Source: Microbacterium sp.
Lineage (GTDB): Bacteria > Actinomycetota > Actinomycetes > Actinomycetales > Microbacteriaceae
Assembly: GCA_029239635.1 (NCBI GenBank)
Contig: JARBUN010000055.1
Location: forward strand, 1 to 38,294
Length of the DNA: 38,294 nt
Direction: 5' to 3'
In this document: positions 25,347 to 33,341 of the stretch, piece by piece
How positions within the stretch are numbered: the first letter of the stretch is position 1
Layout: every line of letters starts with the position of its first letter
Program-made: the position numbers and the translations under genes
Notes under the pieces: generated by a model
Databases searched by the model: none
Told to the model about the DNA's origin: nothing
Seen by the model: only the letters and a program-made list of their open reading frames with translations

Positions 25347-25352
25347 TAGCCT
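25347..25352 (+). promoter_or_regulatory. galE -10 box, leaderless arrangement
   Basis: TAGCCT lies six bases before ATG 25359, with no ribosome site between, matching the arrangement before dnaX, mqo and the IclR gene at 31489. Confidence 0.5.
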
Positions 25353-25358
25353 GGGAGC

Positions 25359-26387
25359 ATGCGCGTACTCCTGGCCGGCGGTGCCGGTTACATCGGAACT
25401 CACACGGCCGTCGCTCTTCTCGAAGCGGGCCATGACGTCGTCCTCCTCGACGATCTGTCGGGAACGCACGCCGTCGCCGCGGAGCGCGTGGAGCGCATCA
25501 CGGGCAAGCCCGCACCTCTCGTGATCGGTGACGCCGCCGACGACGCGGTGGTGTCCGCGGTGTTCGACGAGCACGGACCCATCGACGCGATCATCCACCT
25601 CGCGGCGTTCAAGGCGGTGGGCGAGTCCACGCAGAAGCCGCTCGCGTACTACTCCAACAACCTCGACACCACGTTCGCTCTGCTGCGCGTGGGCCTGGCC
25701 CACGGCATCCGGTCGTTCGTGTTCTCCAGCACCGGGACCGTCTACTCCGACCCCGCCGATCTGCCCTTCACCGAGGAGTCGACGACGAGCATCGACCTCT
25801 CGAACGCGTACAGCAAGTCCAAGCGCATGAACGAGGTCGTCCTGGCCGACGTCGCGCGCGTGAACCCCGACCTCAACGTCACGGTCCTGCGCTACTTCAA
25901 CCCGGTGGGTGCGCACCCGTCGGGCCTCATCGGCGAGGACCCCGCCGGCATCCCGAACAACCTCATGCCCTACGTCTCGCGCGTGGCGATCGGCACGCTC
26001 GACGAGGTCGGCGTGTTCGGCGACGACTACGACACCCCGGACGGCACGGGGCTGCGCGACTACATCCACGTCGTCGACCTGGCCGAGGGGCACGTCGCGG
26101 CTCTCGAGCAGGCGCAGCCGGGGCACCAGGTGTTCAATCTCGGCACGGGTCGTCCGGTGAGCGTCCTCGAGCTCGTGGCCTCGTTCGAGAAGGCGGTGGG
26201 GCACGAGCTGCCCAAGCGGATCCTCGACCGCCGCCCCGGTGACGTCGCCGCGACCTATTGCGACCCCACGAAGGCCGCGGAAGTGCTCGGCTGGCGCACG
26301 CGTCTCACCATCGACGACGCCTGCCGCGACTACTGGAACTGGCAGACGACGAACCCCGCCGGCTACGCCACGCCCGCCGACGCCTGA
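25359..26387 (+). CDS. galE: UDP-glucose 4-epimerase
   Basis: Interconverts UDP-glucose and UDP-galactose using bound NAD. The 342-residue SDR-type protein shows GGAGYIGTH (residues 7-15), HLAAFKAVGESTQKPLAYYSNN, FSSTGTVYSDP with the catalytic Ser, the Y151-xxx-K155 pair in NAYSKSKRMNE, RYFNPVGAHPSGLIGEDP, NNLMPYVSRVAIG and DYIHVVDLAEGHVAAL. Length and motif order are typical of true GalE. A role in cell-envelope sugars or galactose use cannot be separated, as no other gal genes are adjacent. The start follows a -10 box by six bases. Confidence 0.95.
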   Translation: MRVLLAGGAGYIGTHTAVALLEAGHDVVLLDDLSGTHAVAAERVERITGKPAPLVIGDAADDAVVSAVFDEHGPIDAIIHLAAFKAVGESTQKPLAYYSNNLDTTFALLRVGLAHGIRSFVFSSTGTVYSDPADLPFTEESTTSIDLSNAYSKSKRMNEVVLADVARVNPDLNVTVLRYFNPVGAHPSGLIGEDPAGIPNNLMPYVSRVAIGTLDEVGVFGDDYDTPDGTGLRDYIHVVDLAEGHVAALEQAQPGHQVFNLGTGRPVSVLELVASFEKAVGHELPKRILDRRPGDVAATYCDPTKAAEVLGWRTRLTIDDACRDYWNWQTTNPAGYATPADA

Positions 26388-26398
26388 CGATCCGCGCG

Positions 26399-26424
26399 TA
26401 GGCTGGTGTGGTCCGGCCACATCA
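26399..26424 (+). promoter_or_regulatory. Promoter and palindromic operator of the GntR gene
   Basis: TAGGCT (26399-26404) is followed at once by TGGTGTGG-TCCGG-CCACATCA (26404-26424), inverted arms matching at 7 of 8 bases. The palindrome covers the expected transcription start. TGGT-type half-sites are common for FadR-class GntR regulators, so self-repression is likely. Confidence 0.55.
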
Positions 26425-26450
26425 GCCCGACCGGGCGGACGGGGGATGCC

Positions 26451-27203
26451 ATGCCGGATACGGCGCCGCGTGCGTGGCAGGTCGTGCTCGAGCGGATCGA
26501 AGCCGACCTCCGAGAGGGGCGCCTCTCGCCCGGAGATCGCCTGACGCCGGAGCGAGAGCTGGCATCGACGCTCGGAGTCGGTCGATCGAGCGTCCGTGAG
26601 GCCATCCGCGTCCTCGAGGTGCTCGGCGTCGTGCGCACCGCGACCGGATCCGGCCCCACCGCCGGCGCGATGATCGTGACCACCCCGCGCGGGGGCCTCG
26701 CGGCGTTCCTGCGCCTTCAGGTCGCCGCGAACGGATTCCCGATCGCCGATGTGGTCCGTACCCGCGTGGTGCTCGAAGGCGACGTCGTGGAGCGTCTCGC
26801 GACCGATCCCGCCGCCGACCTCGCCGAGGTGCACGAGATCCTGGATGCCATGGACGCCGGCGACCTCACCCGCGAGGAGTTCCTCGCCCTCGACGCGCGG
26901 CTCCACCAGGCTCTCGCCGAGGCGTCCGGCAATGCCGTGGTCGCCGCGATGATGGCGGGGCTCCGCAGCTCGATCGAGTCGTACACGCAGCTCGGCGCCG
27001 CCCGCATGAGCGACTGGGCGACGACCGCCGCTCGCCTGCGGGACGAGCACCGTGACATCGTCGGCGCGGTGCTCCGCGGTGACGGCGGTTCGGCACGCGA
27101 CGCCGTCCGCGGGCACATCGCCGGCTACTTCGGTCAGGTCGCCGCGGAGCTGGGTGCGCCCACCGACCTGACATCCGCCGAGGGCGCGTCCGCGCGCCCG
27201 TGA
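26451..27203 (+). CDS. GntR-family regulator, FadR subfamily
   Basis: A 250-residue regulator. The N-terminal winged helix (VVLERIEADLREGRLSPGDRLTPERELASTLGVGRSSVREAIRVLEVLG) covers about residues 10-60. The all-helical FCD effector domain follows, with RTRVVLEGDVVERL, the metal-ligand pattern LDARLHQALAEASGN and REEHRDIV-like segment RDEHRDIVGAVLRGDGGSARDAVRGHI. ATG 26451 (MPDTAPRAWQVV) fits the family start. The first possible GTG, at 26406, would overlap the promoter. It precedes the siderophore-interacting reductase by ten bases, so the two may be cotranscribed. FCD regulators usually respond to small carboxylates. The true effector is unknown. Confidence 0.88.
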   Translation: MPDTAPRAWQVVLERIEADLREGRLSPGDRLTPERELASTLGVGRSSVREAIRVLEVLGVVRTATGSGPTAGAMIVTTPRGGLAAFLRLQVAANGFPIADVVRTRVVLEGDVVERLATDPAADLAEVHEILDAMDAGDLTREEFLALDARLHQALAEASGNAVVAAMMAGLRSSIESYTQLGAARMSDWATTAARLRDEHRDIVGAVLRGDGGSARDAVRGHIAGYFGQVAAELGAPTDLTSAEGASARP

Positions 27204-27213
27204 GAGGACTCCC

Positions 27214-28035
27214 ATGACCGATCGTCCCGCCCGCCCGCCCCGGCCTCAGCACGTGCTCGAGGTCGTGTCCACGGAGCGTCTGACCCCTCACCTCGTGCGC
27301 GTTCGAGCGCGGGGAGCCGATCTGTCGGTGTTCCGCGAGAGCGCCTTCACCGACAAGTACGTCAAGATCACCTTCGTCAAACCCGAGCTGGGGCTCGAGC
27401 CCCCGTATGATCTCGCGGCACTGCGCGAGACCCTCGCCCCGGAGGATCTTCCCGTCACACGGACGTACACCGTGCGCGAGGTCGACGGCGATGAGCTGGC
27501 GATCGATTTCGTCGTGCACGGCGACGAGGGCCTTGCGGGGCCCTGGGCGGCGCGCGCGCAGCCGGGGGAGCGCCTCGTCGTGTCGTCGCCGGGAGGCGGC
27601 TACGCCCCCGACGCCGAGGCGGACTGGCACCTGCTGGCCGGTGACGAGTCGGCGATCCCCGCGATCGCGGCCGCCCTGGAAGCCCTTCCCGCGGATGCCG
27701 TGGGCTCGGTGTTCCTCGAGGTGCAGGAACAGGGCGAGGAAGTGCCGCTCACCGTCCCCGACGGCGTGCATGTCGAGTGGGTGTATCGCGGGACGGCGGG
27801 GGCCGGGACGTCGCGCGTCCTCGTCGACGCCGTCGCCGGATGGACACCGCCCGCCGGGCGTGGCCACGTGTTCGTCCACGGCGAGCGGGAATCCATGAAG
27901 GCGCTGCGCGACGTGATCTTCGGGCAGTGGGGACTCGCGCGCGCGCAGGTCTCGCTCTCGGGGTACTGGGCCCACGGCCGCACCGAGGATCGCTTCCAGG
28001 CGGAGAAGCGCGAACCGATCGGGCAGATCGTTTGA
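27214..28035 (+). CDS. Siderophore-interacting protein, FAD-dependent ferric reductase family
   Basis: Cytoplasmic flavoprotein of the ViuB/YqjH group that releases iron from siderophores by reduction. The 273-residue protein has the FAD-binding beta-barrel with RTYTVREVDGDELAIDFVVHG, the motif AGPWAARAQPGERLVVSSPGG, then the NAD(P)H-binding half with DWHLLAGDESAIPAIAAAL, and a family-typical end GHVFVHGERESMKALR and LSGYWAHGRTEDRFQAEK. RBS AGAGG lies about seven bases before ATG 27214. It is directly behind the GntR gene and converges on the HAD gene across a strong hairpin. No DtxR-type iron box was recognised. Confidence 0.92.
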   Translation: MTDRPARPPRPQHVLEVVSTERLTPHLVRVRARGADLSVFRESAFTDKYVKITFVKPELGLEPPYDLAALRETLAPEDLPVTRTYTVREVDGDELAIDFVVHGDEGLAGPWAARAQPGERLVVSSPGGGYAPDAEADWHLLAGDESAIPAIAAALEALPADAVGSVFLEVQEQGEEVPLTVPDGVHVEWVYRGTAGAGTSRVLVDAVAGWTPPAGRGHVFVHGERESMKALRDVIFGQWGLARAQVSLSGYWAHGRTEDRFQAEKREPIGQIV

Positions 28036-28062
28036 GTTCGCGGCGTCGCCGACCGCGATGAC

Positions 28063-28121
28063 GAACGCCGCCTCGACCAAGACTCCCGCCGACGTGCGGT
28101 GTCTCGTTCGAGGCGGCGTTC
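28063..28121. terminator. Bidirectional terminator-like hairpin between converging genes
   Basis: GAACGCCGCCTCGA (28063-28076) and TCGAGGCGGCGTTC (28108-28121) are perfect 14-bp inverted arms with a 31-base loop. It sits between the plus-strand reductase and the minus-strand HAD gene. It is poor in T on both sides, so efficiency is uncertain. Confidence 0.65.
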
Positions 28122-28134
28122 CCCGCGACGCGGG

Positions 28135-28914
28135 TCAGGTTTGCGCGCGCACCGACAGCGTCGGGATCAGCGTGTCGAGGTAGTCGGCGGTGTCCTCCCA
28201 GCCGTGGACCGCGTGGCACTCGACACCCATGGCGAGGACGGGGTAGTCGTTGCCGTCCGGGTCGAGACGGTCGCCGATGAAGAGCATGTCGTCGAGCGGG
28301 ATGCCGGTGGCGTCGGCCAGTTTGCGCATCCCGTACGCCTTGTCGATGCCACGGTGGGTGATGTCGACCGAGGTCGACCCTCCCGAGCGGACCTCGAGGT
28401 CGGGGATGCGAGCGGCCACGGCCTCGCGCAGAGCGTTCTTCTTCTCCCCGGTGGGGTCCCAGGCCATCTTGGCGTCGAGCGGGGCGCTCTGTCCGAGGGC
28501 GGAGAAGGTGATCTGGGAGCCGCGGTCCTCGAGGATCTCCCCCCACGGTTCGGCTTCCCACAGGCCGAGACGCTCGGCCTCTTCGCGCACCGCGGCGAGA
28601 GCGCGCGTCTTCTCGTCGTCGGTCAGGGAGTGCGCGTAGACGGCCCGGATGCCCTCGTCCCCGAGGCGGTAGTACTGCGTGCCGCACGTCGGCATCAGGT
28701 GGAGGTGATCGAGCAGCTCGGGGCCCGCCTCCGGCAGTCGCTCGACCACCTGGGAGCGGAACTGCTGGAGCTGACCGCCGGAGATGATCGCGACCTCGAC
28801 CCGCTCCGCCAGAGCGAGCAGCAGGTCGCCGATGCGAGGGTCGATGGCGGTCTTGGAGGGCGCGAGCGTGTCATCGAGATCGAAGGCGACGAGACGCGGT
28901 GAGGTGTCGGACAC
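28135..28914 (-). CDS. HAD-IIB hydrolase, phosphomannomutase/sucrose-phosphatase-like
   Basis: A cytoplasmic sugar-phosphate phosphatase or mutase. The 259-residue protein has motif I LVAFDLDDTLAPSK (Asp12, Asp14), motif II IISGG, a C2-type cap with AEPWGEILEDRGSQITFSALGQ and SGGSTSVDITHRGIDKAYGM carrying the conserved Lys, and motif IV FIGDRLDPDGNDYPVLAMG. The cap and the GDR-DPDGNDY motif resemble alpha-phosphomannomutases of the eukaryotic type, but bacterial members often hydrolyse instead. The start GTG 28914 has AGGAG four bases upstream. A TTG at 28938 is less likely. Substrate is uncertain. Confidence 0.85.
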   Translation of the reverse strand: MSDTSPRLVAFDLDDTLAPSKTAIDPRIGDLLLALAERVEVAIISGGQLQQFRSQVVERLPEAGPELLDHLHLMPTCGTQYYRLGDEGIRAVYAHSLTDDEKTRALAAVREEAERLGLWEAEPWGEILEDRGSQITFSALGQSAPLDAKMAWDPTGEKKNALREAVAARIPDLEVRSGGSTSVDITHRGIDKAYGMRKLADATGIPLDDMLFIGDRLDPDGNDYPVLAMGVECHAVHGWEDTADYLDTLIPTLSVRAQT

Positions 28915-29332
28915 GGTGCTCCTGCGGGGTGAGGTCAACGGGTGAGGCCGGCCGGACCCCCTTCGGGTGCGGGGGAATCGGCATCTACGAAGGATGTCGC
29001 GGGTTACGACGGATTCTACCGAGTGGCTCTGAGAGTGACCGGCGGGCGAGGAGAGGTATCACGGGGGTGAGGAAGAAGTCCGCCTGACGAGGCGGCGCAA
29101 GCCGCCACGGGGCTGACGGCGTTCGAGAATTGGTCCCTTCCGGCATTTCTATGGACGCATCGAGCAAGATGAAAGTCCTCTCATCTTTCGAGGTGATTTG
29201 TAAACCCGTACATAAAGAATTGCCAGCTTGTCGTAGGGTGGCGGTGAACCTGAGAGGTGGGTGGGGGCCCGAACACGGTCTCTTTGCGCGCACTCCGGTG
29301 TTATTCCCATCAGAAACACATGAGATGAGCCG
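28915..29332 (+). promoter_or_regulatory. Long intergenic region before the secreted protease, with competing hairpins
   Basis: No gene is convincing here. CCGCCT-GACG-AGGCGG (29080-29095) and GGCGGC-GCAA-GCCGCC (29091-29106) share bases, so only one can form at a time. A further inverted pair, AAGATGA (29166-29172) and TCATCTT (29181-29187), follows. From about 29130 to 29330 the DNA is visibly AT-richer than its surroundings, which suits a long promoter and leader region. No certain -35/-10 pair could be picked. A weak GAGATGAG lies before ATG 29333. Confidence 0.4.
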
Positions 29333-31318
29333 ATGAAACGAAACATGAAGCGTGTGGGGTGGGCGGGCGCATCCGCCGCGTTGGCGCTCGCTGCAACGGG
29401 GTTCATCGCCCCGACGGCGGCGTTCGCGGGCGATGCGGAGTCCACTGCTCCGACGTCCGGGCCCCAGTTCGATGCCGCCGCCAAGGCGCTGCTGAGCAGC
29501 GACGACCAGGTCAAGATCGTCGGTGCCGACGGTAACGGGAATGTCGTGGTTTACACGACCGCCGACGAAGCGAGCCTCAAGAGCGAGCCCCGCGCGTTCG
29601 TCGACAACAATGCGAACGTCATTCTGAAGAAGCTGGATTCCGCCCCCAAGAAGGCGGCCTCCACCGATGTGGTCGGTGGCGCCGGATACTTCGGTCGGGT
29701 TTCCGGCAACAGCGGGTACTCCTGCTCGGTCGGCTTCAGCGGCTTCAGCCCCACCGGTGCCCCCGCTGTCATCAGCGCCGGTCACTGCACCCAGGACGGC
29801 GAGATCGGCGAGGTCTCCCTCACCGTGCCGCGTTCCGACACCGCCGGCGGCGGCGGCCAGGGACCGGTGGAGCTTGCTTACACGCTGGGTGACTTCGGCT
29901 TCTCGCAGTTCGGTGGCCCCGGCAACACCGCCGGTGCCGACGGCGCCGCGGACTCCGTCGACATCTCGGTGATCGACGTCACCAATGGTGACCTCGACCT
30001 CAAGCCCGAAGTCACCGACTGGTCGAACACCGAGGACCTGTCGGCATCCACGTTCCCGATCAAGTCGGTCGGCGAGGCCGAGGTGGGTCCCTTCGCGAAG
30101 TCCGGTCGTACCACCGGCTACACGCAGGGCAACATCGAGATCGTCAACGGCTGGCTCGATGTCGAGGGCCGTTGGGTCCACGGCTTCGGTGGCCCCATCG
30201 ACGTCATCCAGGGTGACTCGGGTGGACCGATGTGGCAGGGCGACAAGGCCGTCGGCGTGACGTCGGCGCTCTTCGACTACCAGGGCGTCCGCTACGGCTG
30301 GGGCGCCGACCTGCTCTCGGGTCTCGCGCAGACCGACGGCTACACCGTCGCGGTCCAGGTCGACGCTCCGAAGCTCACCACCGAGAACGGCAGCACGGTC
30401 ACGACCGGCTCGACCATCTCGGGCACGGCTCAGGCCAACACCAAGCTCGTCGTGACGCCGGAGAAGGGTGACGCGTTCACCATCGACGTCGACGGCTCGG
30501 GCGCCTGGAGCTTCGCCGTTCCGGAGAGCCTGGGCGAGTACGCCTTCACGCTGCAGTCGACGAGCGGCTACAGCAAGTCCTCCACGGTCGATGCATCGGT
30601 GAAGGTCGTTCCGCAGGCGCCGGTCATCACCTCGCCTGCCGACGGCGCTTCGATCGTCAACAAGATCACCAAGGTCACCGGAACCGGCCTCGCAGGCGCC
30701 ACCGTCACCCTCACCGGTGACGTGACGGGCACGACCACGGTGAACGCCGAGGGCAACTGGGTCGTCGCCGCTGAGCGCGAAGCCGGTGCCTACAAGGTCA
30801 CGGCCACGCAGGCACGTGACGGCGTTACGTCTGCTTCGGCTTCGACCTCGTTCACGGTCGTTCCCAACGCACCCACCATCGACGGCATCGTCGACGGCAG
30901 CAGCTACTCGGACTCGGCCGTCCCGACCAAGGTGTCGGGCTCGGGTGAGACCGGCGCAGACATCACCGTTTCGCTGAACGGCGCCGAGGTCGGCAAGACC
31001 ACGGTCAAGTCCGGCAAGTGGACCGTCGCGTTCACGGACGCGCTGGCACCCGGTGACTACACGGTCGTCGCCACGCAGACGGTGAACGGTCAGTCGAACA
31101 ACGCCTCGGTGTCGTTCTCGGTCGCCGCGGCCCCCGGCCCGTCGCCCTCGCCGTCGCCCAGCACGCCCAGCACCCCGGGCCCGACCCCGGGCCCGCAGGG
31201 CACGCTGCCCAAGACCGGTGCGAGTGACCCCGCGCCGCTCGCCCTGGGCGCCGCAGCGCTGCTCCTCGGTGGCCTCGGAGCGGTCGGTTACCGTCGCTTC
31301 CGTCGCGTGAGCCGCTAA
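29333..31318 (+). CDS. Sortase-anchored trypsin-like serine protease with Ig-like repeats
   Basis: A secreted, cell-wall-linked protease of 661 residues. Residues 1-32 form a signal peptide (KRVGWAGASAALALAATGF, AFA-type cleavage). A short pro-region precedes an S1 chymotrypsin-fold domain with His151 (SAGHC), Asp210 (VDISVIDV) and Ser296 (GDSGGPMW), resembling streptogrisin/alpha-lytic proteases. Three Ig-like repeats of about 80-90 residues follow, beginning near residues 345, 425 and 515 (each like APTI-DGS-SG-GAT-TV). A Pro/Ser-rich spacer, LPKTG (625-629), a hydrophobic helix and a basic tail end the protein. Codon use is a little less GC-extreme than its neighbours, perhaps reflecting high expression. 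A terminator follows at 31330. Function on substrates is unknown. Confidence 0.93.
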   Translation: MKRNMKRVGWAGASAALALAATGFIAPTAAFAGDAESTAPTSGPQFDAAAKALLSSDDQVKIVGADGNGNVVVYTTADEASLKSEPRAFVDNNANVILKKLDSAPKKAASTDVVGGAGYFGRVSGNSGYSCSVGFSGFSPTGAPAVISAGHCTQDGEIGEVSLTVPRSDTAGGGGQGPVELAYTLGDFGFSQFGGPGNTAGADGAADSVDISVIDVTNGDLDLKPEVTDWSNTEDLSASTFPIKSVGEAEVGPFAKSGRTTGYTQGNIEIVNGWLDVEGRWVHGFGGPIDVIQGDSGGPMWQGDKAVGVTSALFDYQGVRYGWGADLLSGLAQTDGYTVAVQVDAPKLTTENGSTVTTGSTISGTAQANTKLVVTPEKGDAFTIDVDGSGAWSFAVPESLGEYAFTLQSTSGYSKSSTVDASVKVVPQAPVITSPADGASIVNKITKVTGTGLAGATVTLTGDVTGTTTVNAEGNWVVAAEREAGAYKVTATQARDGVTSASASTSFTVVPNAPTIDGIVDGSSYSDSAVPTKVSGSGETGADITVSLNGAEVGKTTVKSGKWTVAFTDALAPGDYTVVATQTVNGQSNNASVSFSVAAAPGPSPSPSPSTPSTPGPTPGPQGTLPKTGASDPAPLALGAAALLLGGLGAVGYRRFRRVSR

Positions 31319-31329
31319 GCACCACGCCT

Positions 31330-31375
31330 CATCGCCCCCGCCATCGCACCCTCGGGTGTGCTGGCGGGGGCGATG
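31330..31375 (+). terminator. Terminator after the protease gene
   Basis: CATCGCCCCCGCCA (31330-31343) pairs with TGGCGGGGGCGATG (31362-31375), 14 perfect base pairs, with GCACC/GGTGT extending the inner stem. TCGTTGTCGG follows. Confidence 0.85.
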
Positions 31376-31476
31376 TCGTTGTCGGCGCCGAATCGCCTCG
31401 TGGGCGCGAGCCGCGGCGAGACGCCCTCTCCATCGCGAAACAGGCGGCCGCGACAGGGAGTGGCCACCGTCCCCGA

Positions 31477-31482
31477 TAGGGT
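31477..31482 (+). promoter_or_regulatory. -10 box of the IclR gene, leaderless arrangement
   Basis: TAGGGT ends six bases before ATG 31489, matching the arrangement at galE, dnaX and mqo. Confidence 0.45.
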
Positions 31483-31488
31483 GAGCCG

Positions 31489-32271
31489 ATGAGCGAAGCG
31501 GTCGAGAGCGAGAGCGGGTCCGGCGATTTCGTCCAATCCCTCGCCCGTGGGCTCGAGGTGATCCGCGCTTTCGACGCCGAGCACCCCGCGCTGACCCTCA
31601 GTGACGTCGCCCGCCGGGCGGGGCTGACCCGAGCCGCGGCTCGTCGCTTCCTCCGGACCCTCGAGACGCTCGGATACGTGCGAGCCGACGGGCGTGACTT
31701 CTCCCTCACGCCCCGCGTGCTCGAGCTCGGCTTCAGCTACCTCTCCGCCCTTTCACTCCCCGCAATCGCCCAGCCTCACCTGGAGCGCCTCTCCCGTGAG
31801 GTCGACGAGAGCGTCTCATCGGCCGTGCTCGACGGCGCCGACATCGTGTACGTCGCGCGCGTTCCCACGCGACGGATCATGAGCGTCGGCATCACCATCG
31901 GGACGCGCTTCCCCGCCTACGCGACCAGCATGGGTCGCGTCCTCCTCGCCGCGCTGCCCGAGGCCCGAGCCCGCGAGATCATCACCGCGTCGCACCCCGA
32001 ACCCCTGACCTCGCGGACGCGAACCGACGTCGAGGCGATCCTCGACGAGCTCGAGGCCGTCCGGACGCAGGGGTGGTCCCTCGTCGACGGGGAGCTCGAG
32101 GAAGGGCTGCGTTCGCTGGCTGCACCCCTCCACGCGCGGGGAGGAACCGTGGTGGCCGCCGTGAACATCTCCGCGACGGCGCGGGGGGACGCGACCGCCT
32201 GGCGCAAGCGGTGCCTGCCCGACCTGATCGCGGTGGCGTCCGACATCGACGCGGACCTCCGTCTGGTCTGA
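31489..32271 (+). CDS. IclR-family regulator, PcaR/PobR type
   Basis: Probably controls the pcaIJF genes that follow. The 260-residue protein has an N-terminal winged helix (FVQSLARGLEVIRAFDAEHPALTLSDVARRAGLTRAAARRFLRTLETLGYV, about residues 11-62) and the IclR effector domain with RRIMSVGITIGTRFPAYATSMGRVLLAALPE and GWSLVDGELEEGLRSLAAPLHARGGTVVAAVN. The segment MSVGI-IGTRFPAYATSMGR is characteristic of the PcaR/PobR/PcaU group that sense beta-ketoadipate or protocatechuate. Same orientation and a GTTCGC/GCGAAC inverted repeat before pcaI support direct regulation. Such regulators are often activators, so it may induce rather than repress. Confidence 0.9.
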   Translation: MSEAVESESGSGDFVQSLARGLEVIRAFDAEHPALTLSDVARRAGLTRAAARRFLRTLETLGYVRADGRDFSLTPRVLELGFSYLSALSLPAIAQPHLERLSREVDESVSSAVLDGADIVYVARVPTRRIMSVGITIGTRFPAYATSMGRVLLAALPEARAREIITASHPEPLTSRTRTDVEAILDELEAVRTQGWSLVDGELEEGLRSLAAPLHARGGTVVAAVNISATARGDATAWRKRCLPDLIAVASDIDADLRLV

Positions 32272-32333
32272 CCTCGCGCGGCGGCGCTCGCGCTGGGCGG
32301 GGGCTCACGCCGCGCGTGGGTTCGCGCTGTCCC

Positions 32334-32450
32334 GTGGCTCGTGTCCCGCTAAGGCTCGCGCTGCGCCCGCCCGCGCTGTGCCGTGGCTCGCGTCCCGCTG
32401 CGGCTCGCGCGGCGCAGGGGCTCGCGCCGTGCCGGGGCTCGCGCCGTGCG
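32334..32450. repeat. Degenerate GC-rich tandem repeats between the IclR gene and pcaI
   Basis: The stretch 32272-32594 holds no gene. GTGGCTCGTGTCCCGCT at 32334 recurs with one change at 32383 (49-bp period), and GGGGCTCGCGCCGTGC at 32417 recurs at 32434 (17-bp period). GGCTCGCGC-type units fill the rest. The promoter and operator of pcaI follow at 32539-32579. Confidence 0.6.
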
Positions 32451-32538
32451 GTGGAAAAGTCAGCGAACCGGATGCCGAAGCCCTCGCGCTCGGGAGTGCT
32501 GCGACGTACCGACTCTTGTCGCCGGCGACGCGCGCGCG

Positions 32539-32579
32539 TAGAGTCGTTCGCATAACGTACGCGTGTGCGCACAGCGAAC
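32539..32579 (+). promoter_or_regulatory. pcaI promoter with overlapping inverted repeat
   Basis: A -10-like TAGAGT (32539-32544) is followed by GTTCGC (32546-32551) and, 22 bases on, its inverse GCGAAC (32574-32579). Inside lies the 10-bp palindrome TGTGCGCACA (32564-32573). GTTCG with a following ATAACG resembles known PcaR/PcaU sites. A strong AAGGAGG lies at 32580-32586 before GTG 32595. Confidence 0.5.
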
Positions 32580-32594
32580 AAGGAGGGAGTCCGC

Positions 32595-33341
32595 GTGATC
32601 GACAAGACCGTTCCCGACGTCGGGGCTGCGGTCGCCGGCATCCGAGATGGAGCGACCGTGATGATCGGCGGATTCGGCCGCGCGGGCCAGCCCGTCGAGC
32701 TGATCGACGCGCTCATCGCGCAGGGCGCCCGCGACCTGACCGTCGTCAACAACAACGCGGGCAACGGCCACACGGGTCTCGCTGCCCTGCTCGCGGCCGG
32801 GCAGGTGCGCAAGATGATCTGCTCCTTCCCGCGGCAGAGCGACTCGTGGGTTTTCGACGGCCTGTACCGTGACGGCAAGGTCGAGCTCGAACTCGTCCCC
32901 CAGGGGAATCTTGCGGAGCGTATCCGCGCCGCCGGCGCCGGCATCGGCGGGTTCTTCACCCCCACCGGCTTCGGCACCCAGCTCGCCGAGGGGAAGGAGA
33001 CGCGGCGTATCGACGGCCGCGACTACGTCCTCGAGTATCCGATCCACGCCGACGTGGCGCTCGTCAGCGCGCGTGCCGCCGATCGTTGGGGCAACCTCGT
33101 CTATCGCGAGACGGCGCGCAACTTCGGCCCGATCATGGCGGCCGCCGCGTCGACCACGGTCGTCCAGGTCGATGAAATCGTCCCGCTGGGCCGGCTCGAC
33201 CCCGAGGCGGTCGTGACCCCGGGCCTCTATGTCGACCGCGTCGTCGCGGTGGGGGAGCGGGCGTGGCTGCACGAGGGTGAGTTCGTGGGCGGTGTCGACA
33301 TCGAGGGTCGTCCCCTCGCCCCCGAAGGGAACGCGTCATGA
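32595..33341 (+). CDS. pcaI: 3-oxoadipate CoA-transferase subunit A
   Basis: With PcaJ, moves CoA from succinyl-CoA to 3-oxoadipate in aromatic breakdown. The 248-residue protein has the class I CoA-transferase alpha pattern: GATVMIGGFGRAGQPVELIDAL, the NNNAGNGHTGLAALLAAG loop, GGFFTPTGFGTQLAEGKE and YVLEYPIHADVALVSARAADRWGNLVYR. GTG 32595 is chosen because AAGGAGG sits eight bases upstream and the protein begins VIDKTVPD. The closely related SCOT/acetoacetate enzymes cannot be fully excluded, but pcaF and the PcaR-type regulator fix the pathway. Its TGA overlaps ATG of the small ORF at 33338. Confidence 0.92.
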   Translation: MIDKTVPDVGAAVAGIRDGATVMIGGFGRAGQPVELIDALIAQGARDLTVVNNNAGNGHTGLAALLAAGQVRKMICSFPRQSDSWVFDGLYRDGKVELELVPQGNLAERIRAAGAGIGGFFTPTGFGTQLAEGKETRRIDGRDYVLEYPIHADVALVSARAADRWGNLVYRETARNFGPIMAAAASTTVVQVDEIVPLGRLDPEAVVTPGLYVDRVVAVGERAWLHEGEFVGGVDIEGRPLAPEGNAS

